In this document: positions 51,380 to 59,937 of the stretch, piece by piece | How the letters are laid out: the number at the start of each line of letters is the position of its first letter | Position numbering within the stretch: position 1 is the first letter of the stretch | Assembly: GCA_022779365.1 (NCBI GenBank) | Contig: JALFSI010000038.1 | Location: forward strand, 4,726 to 68,725 | Source: CAG-170 sp022779365 | Lineage (GTDB): Bacteria; Bacillota; Clostridia; Oscillospirales; Oscillospiraceae | Reading direction: 5' to 3' | Length of the DNA: 64,000 nucleotides | Program-made: the position numbers and the translations under genes | The notes under the pieces: model-generated | What the model saw: only the letters and a program-made list of their open reading frames with translations | Database searches by the model: none | What the model was told of the DNA's origin: nothing

Positions 51380-53533
51380 TCAAGAGTTTGGTTTCCAATT
51401 CAATTTACTAATCTCACGGTTTGCCGTCCGAGCCGTAGCAACCCCGTAGATCACAAACACAAGCACAACGATACTACCCATAACAAGCAGCAATGGTAAG
51501 GACTGTTGCAACTTTTGCACTCCGGCATTATGCAGATAATGTTGCATTGCATAAACTCCAACCGTCCCACTCAAACACGCCAGCAGCATGGGGAGAAGGA
51601 AATACCATAGCACCTGTTGGTTGATAGAGCGTTTCATTTGTTCGCGTCGTGCGCCAAGAATTGAGAGTGTTGCATATCTTGCCCTTGTTGCTCTCATTTG
51701 TGTCAAAAATTGCAGGGCAAGCACAGCACAAGCGATAATCAACAGCATAAATCCCATGTATAGGGTGGTATAACTGCCGGAAATCACATAAAATAACTGC
51801 CGCCCGAAATTGTCAAGATAGCTTTCATAATACAATCCGGAGGGCTTTAACAGCTTTTCGGCTTGCATAATAGACTGCAACAGACCGTTTTTCTCAACGG
51901 TTTCTCTCGGAATACAGAAGCTATAATAGACTGTAACGGTGTCCGGGGCTACATACTTGTAATAAACTTCGTCGGAAACAATCAATGCAGTTACGATTTT
52001 TATGTTTTCATCTGCTGTTAGTCCTTTCATTGGTACGGACGAACCAAGAACAATCGGGTGTCCATCAATGGAAAGTAAGGTTTTCCCTCTCGTCTGTGCA
52101 TCCATTGCAATCCGTTCTAATATAGAGAACATTTCATCTTGTGTATTTCCTGTAAAATCCGGGTTAAGGTAAAAGATCGCTTCATCATTACGGATCGTTG
52201 CCGGTTCTTCCCCTGCTGCTTCTAAAAGCCTGTTGTATGATGATACTGGCAGAAGATGCGGGGCAGCTCCTATTGTGTCAATGAACCCCAAAAGGATAAG
52301 TGCTGCCGGTTGGTGTGAGCCAAATTCATAGCTAACTGCTCCTTGCACAACAGGGTCTTGCACATCCGGGGGCAAATTCAAAACTACCTGTTCTCGCAGT
52401 CCGGACCAGTCTACAAGAGATTTCATTTCTCCCGAAACGGGGTGTTTCATTGTCCCTGTTTCCATGCGATTCAAGGCGGTAACATAAGAGTTCATTTTTT
52501 CATTTGAAAGATATTCGTCAACCAGCCGCTCATCGCCCATAACTGTAAAATCATAGACGGAAGATCCTCTCGTTATTTGTTTTCCATATGACATAATGCT
52601 AACGGATCCGTCTGTAATGAGCATGATTGTGAGCATAATCAGAATAGACGCAACGCTGACGGAAATGTATTTATGGACGACATTTTCATAAAGTTGGCGC
52701 AGGGTAAAGATATACAGTCCGGATGTGGCTTTGCGCTTTATGGATGCCGCTGCTGCGCTCAACAGTCTTGCAAGACCACGGATAGATAATACCGTTCCGA
52801 CAATTCCAAACACAACCGCGACGATTATCAGTGCGTTGCCAGCGGTCATAAAATGTTTTAATACAATCCAGTATGCGAAGATTAAAAACACAGCACCAAG
52901 AACGAGGGAAAGCCAATTACCGCTCTTACTCCCAGCTCGCTGCTTTTTCTCCATTTCACCGTAAAGCATTTGCTGAATTTCTTTGTTAAAAAGTTTTCCG
53001 CATAGGACGAACAGCGCGACAGACTGAATAATCAAAAATCCGAGCGTCGTCAAAATAACTGCACGAATGGAAAAACTTGATTGATGTGCAATAATACCGT
53101 AGCCCACAAGTCGTGCCGTAGCAAGACTGCTTATCTCTGACAAAAAGCCGCCACAGATAAGACCGCCTAAAAGAGCCAAAAGAGAGCTGATAAGCCCCTC
53201 TGCTATGATTTGAATAAACAAGCGAGGCTTTGTCATTCCAAACAGAAGATAAAGACCTAATTCCCGGCTTCGACATTCAAGCTGGTACTTATTTGCAAAG
53301 ATCACCAGAGAAAAAACGAACAGCAGCGCACAGAGGTACACTGTCGGCAACAGTTTTGTCAAAAGGCGATCCACAGCGTCGCTTTCAAGTTCACTCAAAA
53401 AACGCATCACGTCCTGCTCTCCAAGAGAAAGCACAATATAAAACGTGGCTATGGCTGTTACCATAGTGAGAAAGTATATTAGATTTTCGCTGCGGCTTCG
53501 TTTCGCATTTCGCCAAGCGATGCTAAAGAACAT
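51380..53533 (-). CDS. bceB: BceB-like ABC transporter permease
   Basis: 717-residue FtsX-type permease with the Bce layout: ten predicted membrane helices and a large extracellular domain (about residues 310-560) between helices 7 and 8. The N-terminus MFFSIAWRNAKRS is typical. It senses or removes cell-wall-active peptides with BceA and signals to BceS. GGAGGAAG precedes the ATG; it overlaps the end of bceA by 11 bp. Confidence 0.93.
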   Translation of the reverse strand: MFFSIAWRNAKRSRSENLIYFLTMVTAIATFYIVLSLGEQDVMRFLSELESDAVDRLLTKLLPTVYLCALLFVFSLVIFANKYQLECRSRELGLYLLFGMTKPRLFIQIIAEGLISSLLALLGGLICGGFLSEISSLATARLVGYGIIAHQSSFSIRAVILTTLGFLIIQSVALFVLCGKLFNKEIQQMLYGEMEKKQRAGSKSGNWLSLVLGAVFLIFAYWIVLKHFMTAGNALIIVAVVFGIVGTVLSIRGLARLLSAAAASIKRKATSGLYIFTLRQLYENVVHKYISVSVASILIMLTIMLITDGSVSIMSYGKQITRGSSVYDFTVMGDERLVDEYLSNEKMNSYVTALNRMETGTMKHPVSGEMKSLVDWSGLREQVVLNLPPDVQDPVVQGAVSYEFGSHQPAALILLGFIDTIGAAPHLLPVSSYNRLLEAAGEEPATIRNDEAIFYLNPDFTGNTQDEMFSILERIAMDAQTRGKTLLSIDGHPIVLGSSVPMKGLTADENIKIVTALIVSDEVYYKYVAPDTVTVYYSFCIPRETVEKNGLLQSIMQAEKLLKPSGLYYESYLDNFGRQLFYVISGSYTTLYMGFMLLIIACAVLALQFLTQMRATRARYATLSILGARREQMKRSINQQVLWYFLLPMLLACLSGTVGVYAMQHYLHNAGVQKLQQSLPLLLVMGSIVVLVFVIYGVATARTANREISKLNWKPNS

Positions 53534-54305
53534 TTGCACTTCCTCCCCCCAGTTGCGCCATAACCTGTAAAATGCGCGCATAAAATTCTTCCCGCGTTTC
53601 AGCAGGGATTTTCCGACGCAGTTCATGGAAAATTACACCGTCCTGAATGAACAAAATTCTGGAACAGAAACTTGCCGCATTCGGATCATGCGTCACCATC
53701 AAAATTGTACGACCATGCTTTTGGTTGATTTCCAGCAGCTTTTCCATGAGAAGCCGCGCAGCCTTCGTGTCTAATGCCCCGGTCGGCTCGTCGGCCAAAA
53801 TAATATCGGGGTTAGAAATCAGACTGCGGGCAGCGGCGACACGCTGCTTTTGACCACCGGACATTTGCGTCGGAAATTTGGAAAGCACATCCGTAATTCC
53901 GAGAAATCCTGCAATGTCAGTCAATCTCTTTTCTGCCGTTGAAATATCCATGTTATGAATAGAGAGCGGCAGCAGGATATTTTCCCTGCCTGTCAGATTG
54001 TCAAGCAATGCAAAGTCCTGAAAGAGATAGCCTATTTTATTACCACGGTATTCAGCCAGCTTGCCCCCGTCAAAAGAGCTTATATTTGCGCCGGAAAGCA
54101 GGATTTGGCCAGCGGTTGGTTTAATAACCGTAGCAATGCAATTCAGCAATGTGGTTTTCCCGGAGCCGCTTGCTCCCATAATGCCCAAGTATTCACCATT
54201 CAGAACATTAAAGGTAATTCCATTGAGGGCTTTTGTAGGGACACCTTCTTTGGTATAGTCCTTGTGTAAATCACGAACTTCTAAAAGTTTTTCTTTGCAA
54301 TTCAT
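53523..54305 (-). CDS. bceA: BceA-like ABC transporter ATPase
   Basis: 260-residue ATPase of the MacB/Bce group. Walker A GASGSGKTT, signature MSGGQKQRVAAARSL, Walker B IILADEPTGALD and VTHDPNAASFC are intact. First gene of the resistance operon; works with BceB. Confidence 0.94.
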   Translation of the reverse strand: MNCKEKLLEVRDLHKDYTKEGVPTKALNGITFNVLNGEYLGIMGASGSGKTTLLNCIATVIKPTAGQILLSGANISSFDGGKLAEYRGNKIGYLFQDFALLDNLTGRENILLPLSIHNMDISTAEKRLTDIAGFLGITDVLSKFPTQMSGGQKQRVAAARSLISNPDIILADEPTGALDTKAARLLMEKLLEINQKHGRTILMVTHDPNAASFCSRILFIQDGVIFHELRRKIPAETREEFYARILQVMAQLGGGSANVL

Positions 54306-54383
54306 ATCAACTCAACACCTCGCTATTTCGTTTGATGCTTGTCTGCTCATTAAAATTTTACAGCGGAATAGGCAAGTACGCCA

Positions 54384-54400
54384 CTTACAGTTGATGTAAG
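54384..54400 (-). promoter_or_regulatory. Candidate BceR operator upstream of bceA
   Basis: CTTACA, five bases, TGTAAG, a perfect 6-bp inverted repeat 79 bp before bceA. It resembles the TnACA...TGTAA box bound by BceR-type regulators. Downstream on the minus strand TAAAAT (about 54357-54362) is a good -10 with a poor -35, as expected for an activated promoter. Confidence 0.6.
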
Positions 54401-54447
54401 GTTTTTGTTAAATACCGAGGGCGCAGAAGCGATCCAGCGATTCGCTT

Positions 54448-54466
54448 CTGCATGAGAATCATGCAG
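54448..54466. repeat. 19-bp palindromic repeat, copy 2
   Basis: CTGCATG, AGAAT, CATGCAG, 6 bp past the end of the bacteriocin ATPase gene; reverse complement of copy 1 except one loop base. A second small dyad AGCGA/TCGCT lies next to it. Confidence 0.55.
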
Positions 54467-54471
54467 TCCTC

Positions 54472-55107
54472 TCACAGCGCAATATGCCGTGTGGCGCAAT
54501 CGCTCACATAGGGATCATGTGTCACAACAACAATGGTTTTTCCTTGTCGGTTCAGCTCTTTGAGAATATCCATCACATAGCTGCGGTTGCGCTCGTCCAG
54601 ACTGCCCGTAGGCTCATCCGCAAGGATAATGTCGGGGGATTTTGCGATGATTTTTGCCAGCGCCACCCGCTGCTGCTCACCGCCGCTCAAGGTGTAGACC
54701 TTACGACGCTCATAGCCCGAAAGCCCCACCTGTGCCAGCGCATCCGCGATGCGTTCTTTCTCTGCCTTGCCCTTTGCTTTACCGAACCGGGTGGCGAGTT
54801 TCATGTTGGCTTCCACGGTGTCGGTGTCCACCAGTCCGTAATTCTGAAACAGATAGGACAGCTTGTGCCGCCGCAGATGAACCGCAGCACGGGAGGAAAA
54901 GGACGGGTTTCTTGCGCCGCAGAGGGTGACGCTGCCGCTGTCCGGCGTTTCCAGCAGTCCTATGATGTTCAGGAGAGTTGTTTTTCCGGCTCCGCTTTCG
55001 CCCTTGATGGCGACAAACTCTCCGGCTTCAATATGCAGCGAGTAATCCCGAAACAGGACTTTTTCCCCGAAGCGTTTATTGATATTGGATAAAGTAATGG
55101 CAGTCAT
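54472..55107 (-). CDS. Bacteriocin-type ABC transporter ATPase (lactococcin 972 group)
   Basis: 211-residue minimal ATPase. Walker A GESGAGKTT, signature LSGGEQQRVALAKII, Walker B IILADEPTGSLD and VVVTHDPYV are present. It matches the short ATPases paired with putative bacteriocin immunity membrane proteins. ATG 55107 overlaps the stop of the permease gene by 4 nt. Confidence 0.9.
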   Translation of the reverse strand: MTAITLSNINKRFGEKVLFRDYSLHIEAGEFVAIKGESGAGKTTLLNIIGLLETPDSGSVTLCGARNPSFSSRAAVHLRRHKLSYLFQNYGLVDTDTVEANMKLATRFGKAKGKAEKERIADALAQVGLSGYERRKVYTLSGGEQQRVALAKIIAKSPDIILADEPTGSLDERNRSYVMDILKELNRQGKTIVVVTHDPYVSDCATRHIAL

Positions 55108-57140
55108 GCTTCCGCTCCTTTCACAATCTGATAGAGGTTCTTCCGGGCAATGCTGCCGCAAGCAAGCAGCGTGATCAGCAGCTCCGCGAGAAGCGTACCC
55201 AGCAGGATATTGTAGTCAAGCTCGATGGCGAGCTTTAAGAGCAGCAGCCCTGCCGCTACCGCCCCATAGTACAGCACCGTCAGCACGAGATGGGTGCGAA
55301 TACAGCTTAATAGGGAATGCCCTTCAATCAGGCGACAGGCGATCCTGTCCCTGTAATTGTCGCAGTAGAGCCTTGCGCCGAATAAGATCAGGCAGAACAG
55401 CCCAATCAGCAGCACCAAAGCCTGTACGCCCCAAATCATCAGCATATAGGTCAGATGATGGAGCATTTTATCAAAGGTGGCGGCGACGGTCGGTGTGGAA
55501 ACGGTCGCCGCGTCAATACCCGTTTCCCGCAGGATGGGCAGCAGCTCCGCATACGGATCATCGGTGGGAACATAGAGGAAATACGCTCCCTGTGAACACC
55601 ATGCTTCGATGAAAAGCCCGTCCAGCAGGTCACCTTCCTTGACTACAAGGATGGGCGCGGGCAGAGCGCCGTTTCCCCCAAGCCCTGTGCTGGCGTTATA
55701 GGAGTATATGTCAGACGCTTTATCATCGTAGAGGACAATATTCACATCCCCGGAATTTCCCCAGCTCGCGCCGCGCTCCCGTACCTCATCCCGCCTGTAT
55801 TCCTTGGACTTCGGAAGCAGAATATTCACATGGGTATCGGAAAGCAGAGCGTCACCGATCTGCTCCCCGTCCGGCGCATAGATGGGGTTGAACGCAAGGT
55901 AGTTTCGGTTGATGTGGGCATAATCCTGACCGTATGCCTCTCCTAGCATTTTCCCTTCAAACAGGTCGTAATTAAAATCGTTGGCCGCCATGAGTATTCC
56001 ATTGTAGCGATCCACTGTGGCATAATAGAACGCCAGATAATCCGCGCCCTCCGGTGCTCTGCCGGAATTAACATTGTTCAGAGGGACAGTCACATAGCCC
56101 TTTGTCTTTTGCGAACAGAACTCCGCCGCATGGAAGGTGTTGTAGATCTGCGTGATGTTCCGCATGGCAATGGTGAGAGAGAATAGAATAAAGATTAGAA
56201 AAGCAGCTTTCGCAAGCGTGTTTGTAATGTAGATCCCGCGCTTTGGAACTTTGCCCTTCACATACTCCGCGCTGCGCTGCCCGGAGAGGAACAACAGGGA
56301 GAGCAGGATGCCCAGTATCAGAGGAACGAGCAGCCACAGACAATCCCCCAGCAGGAACAGCCCAAATTGCCAGGTCGCCACCGGATGAAGCCACACGGCG
56401 CAAATCATGGCGGCGGCAAAAATCAGCAGAAAGCAAAGACACAAAGCAGGGGCAAAGGCTTTGATCTCCCCCAGCAGGATATTCCCCGTGGTATAGCCCT
56501 CCATTTTTTTCAGCACATTTTTCTTGCCTGCGGACAGGGTGTAGAATACGATACTGACGCAGAGCATAAAGGCAGGAATGAACAGGAAATAAAGCGGCAG
56601 TTTGGTAGACAAAAGCCTTTCGTTGGTTGCTGTTACGGAATAGCCCAAGCCTTTCAGCGCATGAAGCACCGCGTCAAGCTGTCCTTCCGCTACATACCAG
56701 GTCGCGGCGGTCAAGTCATGCTGCTGCGCCTGCATGAGTGGATAGATGGCGGTATCTTGAAACAGCGAGGACAGATGCAGCGCCATAGCTCCCGGCTGCT
56801 TTGCAGTGGAAAAGAACTCGTCCGATTCCAGCCTCACGCTCCCTTTCCCGGTAGAAACGGAAAGAAAGCTGTCGGTATGGCTGGTCTTATAGTAGCGGTA
56901 CAGTGGCTTGTCCCCATCCAGCTCCGCGTAGCGGTACATAATGTCTGCGCCGATCTTTCCGAGTGCAGTATCTATCTGTCCCAAAAATTCGCGGTTGCTC
57001 AATGTCTCCGGCTTTTCGAGGATTACCGCCCGCTTATCCAGTATCATGCTTTCCTCTGCGTCCTGTGCAAAATTGAACAGGGATAGTACCGAAAGCACGG
57101 TCATACAGACGGCAAAGCAAAAGATCACAAGTTTTCTCAT
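55104..57140 (-). CDS. Bacteriocin-associated integral membrane protein (immunity/permease)
   Basis: 678 residues. An N-terminal helix and extracellular domain (about 30-170) precede two groups of helices (about 175-330 and 560-675) separated by a second extracellular part, the layout of the bacteriocin-associated seven-helix family (DUF1430 type). Forms an ABC pair with the ATPase it overlaps. Likely protects against, or exports, a peptide; no bacteriocin structural gene is seen nearby. Confidence 0.83.
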   Translation of the reverse strand: MRKLVIFCFAVCMTVLSVLSLFNFAQDAEESMILDKRAVILEKPETLSNREFLGQIDTALGKIGADIMYRYAELDGDKPLYRYYKTSHTDSFLSVSTGKGSVRLESDEFFSTAKQPGAMALHLSSLFQDTAIYPLMQAQQHDLTAATWYVAEGQLDAVLHALKGLGYSVTATNERLLSTKLPLYFLFIPAFMLCVSIVFYTLSAGKKNVLKKMEGYTTGNILLGEIKAFAPALCLCFLLIFAAAMICAVWLHPVATWQFGLFLLGDCLWLLVPLILGILLSLLFLSGQRSAEYVKGKVPKRGIYITNTLAKAAFLIFILFSLTIAMRNITQIYNTFHAAEFCSQKTKGYVTVPLNNVNSGRAPEGADYLAFYYATVDRYNGILMAANDFNYDLFEGKMLGEAYGQDYAHINRNYLAFNPIYAPDGEQIGDALLSDTHVNILLPKSKEYRRDEVRERGASWGNSGDVNIVLYDDKASDIYSYNASTGLGGNGALPAPILVVKEGDLLDGLFIEAWCSQGAYFLYVPTDDPYAELLPILRETGIDAATVSTPTVAATFDKMLHHLTYMLMIWGVQALVLLIGLFCLILFGARLYCDNYRDRIACRLIEGHSLLSCIRTHLVLTVLYYGAVAAGLLLLKLAIELDYNILLGTLLAELLITLLACGSIARKNLYQIVKGAEA

Positions 57141-57170
57141 GGTACACCTACTTTCCAAATGGTCAGACCG

Positions 57171-58121
57171 CTATTCGTTCTCACCCTCTCTTTTTATACC
57201 CCGCAGCTCTTTTACATTATAAAAAATACTCAATGCCAGCAGCATAGCGCAGTAGAACAGAACACCGACTGCAAGGATCAGTTGAAAGTCGCGCCATTCC
57301 GAACAGGATGCAGTGCGAAAGCCCATGACACACAGATGCCCCAGCCCGTATGCGATAGGGATCGGGAGCAGGCGCTCCACCCGGCGGCGGGATTTTTCTT
57401 TCCTACGCAGCTTGAACCATACCCCGGTAAGGATCAGGAACAGGGCGATGTTGAATAGCAGCCAATAGCCCAAAGAAAGCCCCGCCAAAGCGACCCAGCC
57501 GCCGCTGTCGGGCGCGGTGCCGTAGATGCACACCGAGCTATCGCTGGAGCTTTCGGCGTGTCCGTTGATAAACTGCGTGAAATAAACGAGAAGCGGCTTG
57601 CCGCTCTCCGGTGCTGCGGTCACAGCCTGTACGCCGGGTCTATGGAACGCTCTGTCCCATACGGAGGTCCACACCTCAAGATGGTAGACAGTGTTGCGAT
57701 CATCGGGGTCGGCGATTTGTTGGAGCTTATAATTCGTGACCTCGTTACTGAAAGAGAGCGTCACCGCACCGTTTGCTTCCTCCGTCACAGTCACCAGCTC
57801 TGGCGAATAGGCGAAGTATTCCGGCGCAGTCAGAAAGGAGACGACCGACAGCATCAGCGCCAGCAGCACCGCCGCCGTGCATAGGATGGTCTGCACCTTT
57901 TTCATTAGCAGAGCCTTTTTCAAGCGTTTCAGCGGCGCGGCATCCATGTCGGGCTGCGGCTCTGTTTGCACTTCCACAGGCTCCCGCAGTTTTTCAAGCT
58001 CCGCACGGCAGGCGGGGCAGCTTTCCAGATGCTCCTTTACAAACTCCGACGTATCCTCCGATACCATGTTTTCCACATACAGCGGCAGAATATCGCGGAT
58101 GATACTGCATTCATTTTTCAT
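57171..58121 (-). CDS. Zinc-finger anti-sigma-factor-like membrane protein
   Basis: 316 residues. An N-terminal HC2-type zinc finger (C-x-H-x3-C-x2-C pattern: EHLESCPACRAEL) is followed by a membrane helix near residue 80, an extracellular beta domain and two to three C-terminal helices. It is encoded after an ECF sigma gene and overlaps it by 11 bp, so it is the probable cognate anti-sigma factor. GGAGG fits the ATG at 58121, not the TTG at 58130. Confidence 0.82.
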   Translation of the reverse strand: MKNECSIIRDILPLYVENMVSEDTSEFVKEHLESCPACRAELEKLREPVEVQTEPQPDMDAAPLKRLKKALLMKKVQTILCTAAVLLALMLSVVSFLTAPEYFAYSPELVTVTEEANGAVTLSFSNEVTNYKLQQIADPDDRNTVYHLEVWTSVWDRAFHRPGVQAVTAAPESGKPLLVYFTQFINGHAESSSDSSVCIYGTAPDSGGWVALAGLSLGYWLLFNIALFLILTGVWFKLRRKEKSRRRVERLLPIPIAYGLGHLCVMGFRTASCSEWRDFQLILAVGVLFYCAMLLALSIFYNVKELRGIKREGENE

Positions 58122-58614
58122 CTTTGTCAACCTCCATTCCCTTTTGGATCATTTTTCGTGCGCGGTGATAGGTGACGCACGCCCAGTTTTCCGTCTTGTG
58201 AAACAGCTTCCCGATCTCCTTAAAGCTCAATTCGCCAAGGGTACGCCACATGAAAACCTCTTTGTACGGATCGGGAAGCTCATGCAGCAGATGTTTTACC
58301 TGTTGGGCATTCTCGCTGCGCAGCAGCATTTCATCCGGTGATTCCTCCGCTTCCGATATAAGCTGTTCCATATCCGCTGTATGCTCTGTCCTGCGGCTTT
58401 GTTTCAGATGGGTATAGTAACAATTCTTTGCGATCTGACACAGCCACACCCGGATGTCGCAATCCCCCCGAAAGCTGTCAATGCGGCGAAGCGCACGGAA
58501 GAAGGCTTCGCTGGTAATATCCTCTGCCAGCCGTTCGTCCCCGCCGGACAGCCGCCGCACATAGAGGAACACATCCCGAAAATAGTCTTTGTATATCTGT
58601 TCAAAGTCCGTCAC
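58111..58614 (-). CDS. ECF-type RNA polymerase sigma factor
   Basis: 167 residues with region 2 (DVFLYVRRLSGGDERLAEDITSEAFFRAL in segments, RVWLCQIAKNCY) and region 4 (LPDPYKEVFMWRTLGELSFKEIGKLFHKT, then WACVTYHRARKMI). It would switch on the bacteriocin ABC pair downstream. AGGAGGTGAGCAG precedes the start. Repeated TTGTAAG motifs about 50 bp upstream may be part of an autoregulated promoter. Confidence 0.93.
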   Translation of the reverse strand: MTDFEQIYKDYFRDVFLYVRRLSGGDERLAEDITSEAFFRALRRIDSFRGDCDIRVWLCQIAKNCYYTHLKQSRRTEHTADMEQLISEAEESPDEMLLRSENAQQVKHLLHELPDPYKEVFMWRTLGELSFKEIGKLFHKTENWACVTYHRARKMIQKGMEVDKDEK

Positions 58615-58678
58615 CTGCTCACCTCCTTGTCCCGTTCACTTATAAGACTACGCAAAAGCGAAAACCTTACAAGAAATC

Positions 58679-58858
58679 TTACAAATTTTTTTGATTTTTT
58701 TGCCGCCCGTCGGCAGGCTTTTCCGCATCTATTGGAATGAGCCACATATAGCCGATTTTTGAAACGCCGGGTATGCGGTTTTCCTCGCATAGCTTCTGTA
58801 CGCGCCGCTCTGATATGCTCCATTTCTTTGCCGCTTGCGGACAAGACATATATTCCAT
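58679..58858 (-). CDS. Short helix-turn-helix (excisionase/MerR-like) protein
   Basis: 59 residues. The whole protein is one winged helix: SCPQAAKKWSISERRVQKLC then IPGVSKIGYMWLIP, the wing typical of helix-turn-helix 17 proteins common on Firmicute mobile elements. It ends in a basic tail. It lies 64 bp before the ECF sigma gene on the same strand. Confidence 0.85.
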   Translation of the reverse strand: MEYMSCPQAAKKWSISERRVQKLCEENRIPGVSKIGYMWLIPIDAEKPADGRQKNQKNL

Positions 58859-58966
58859 GTTTCATACACCCTTTCACATAATTCTACAAGTATAATTATA
58901 TACGGACAGCCGAACAAAAATCAAGGGACTATCTGTGAATTATATGCTTTATTTCGGTCAAGTATA

Positions 58967-58986
58967 TGATATGTGTACTCATATCA
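58967..58986. promoter_or_regulatory. Dyad operator candidate before the XRE gene
   Basis: TGATATG, six bases, CATATCA: a perfect 7-bp inverted repeat between the divergent HTH gene and the XRE regulator, 42 bp before the XRE start. Autoregulation is likely. Confidence 0.6.
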
Positions 58987-59028
58987 AAATCGAAAGGTGA
59001 ACAGTAAAATGTAGTAGGGTGAAATGAG

Positions 59029-59388
59029 ATGAAAAGAGAAGTCGCAAGATTTGATTTTAAGGCTTTCGGTCAAGCCATAAAAGCAGCAAGAAAGGCAAAG
59101 GGCATATCACGCAATCAGTTAGCGGATAAGATGAACATCGCTCCCCGCTATATCGCGTCCATTGAGAATAGCGGACAGCACCCAAGCCTGCAAATCTTTT
59201 ATGAGCTTGTTACGCTTTTAGATGTTTCAGTAGACCAATTCTTTTTCCCAAACAAGGAAACAGATAAGTCCACACAACGGCGGCAGCTTGAAACATTGCT
59301 TGACAGCATGGACAACAAGGATTTGACGGTTATCACCGCCACAGCAAAAGCAATACAGGAAGTCAAAAATGAAACTGCGGGGGAATAA
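59029..59388 (+). CDS. XRE family transcriptional regulator
   Basis: 119 residues with an N-terminal Cro/C1 helix-turn-helix (about 12-66: FGQAIKAARKAKGISRNQLADKM, IAPRYIASIENSGQHPSLQIF in segments) and a helical C-terminal half. Such regulators are frequent at the start of Tn4451-type elements. A terminator follows directly. Confidence 0.92.
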   Translation: MKREVARFDFKAFGQAIKAARKAKGISRNQLADKMNIAPRYIASIENSGQHPSLQIFYELVTLLDVSVDQFFFPNKETDKSTQRRQLETLLDSMDNKDLTVITATAKAIQEVKNETAGE

Positions 59389-59403
59389 AACCCCCGTTTT
59401 TTC
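59378..59403 (+). terminator. Intrinsic terminator of the XRE gene
   Basis: CGGGGG and CCCCCG arms close AATAAAA, which includes the stop codon; six T follow. Confidence 0.88.
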
Positions 59404-59711
59404 GTGCATACAACCATTGGGAACGCCGCAAACGGGCTATATCATAAAGGAACGGGGACACCCCGAAAAACACAGGCAAGAGCGCCGTTTGCGGCACAGA
59501 CGGACAGAGGGCGGAGAAAGCGGGCGGAGATGAAAAACATTCAAAAAGTTTTCGGAACCGGTTCCGATTTACACACCGTTTTTCTCCTATTAGTGAGAGG
59601 GCGTTTTCGGACAGCGCAAGCGCCGGACTGCCCTGTCAGAAAACAGGAAAGGAGTTTTGCCACATTCTACACCAACCGACTGCAAAATTCAATGCGGAAA
59701 GGAGCCGCCGC
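59404..59711. other. Leader region before tnpW, no gene seen
   Basis: About 310 bp of G+C-rich sequence. A frame at 59404-59715 exists but has no protein character or RBS. In Tn4451-like elements this stretch is non-coding and may carry promoters or the transposon end. Confidence 0.5.
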
Positions 59712-59891
59712 ATGAAAAACGAAAACAGGAACAGGGAGCTCCACGCACTCAACGGCGGGTGCGGACGGTTTTCAAGGCGCATCGGCTCCACCACCTACCT
59801 TGTGACCGTCCGTTTCAGCGGGAAGGGCAAGGAAACGTTTGAGGACAAAATTCTGCGCCTGATCGAAAAGGAGGCGAGGAAAACTGCCTGA
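59712..59891 (+). CDS. tnpW: TnpW-like transposon protein
   Basis: 59-residue protein matching the TnpW type of Tn4451-family elements: RRIGSTTYLVTVRFSGKGKE then the FEDKILRLIEKEA helix. TnpW aids the recombinase TnpX, which starts 46 bp downstream. GGAGCCGCCGC precedes the ATG. Confidence 0.85.
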   Translation: MKNENRNRELHALNGGCGRFSRRIGSTTYLVTVRFSGKGKETFEDKILRLIEKEARKTA

Positions 59892-59937
59892 CACCGTATG
59901 TGCCGCAAAGGAGGCGTTGAGCCGGAAAGAGGGAAGC

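Noticed and set aside
59404..59715. Open frame of 103 codons before tnpW
   Set aside because: It overlaps the tnpW start, begins in the XRE terminator and has no RBS or domain.
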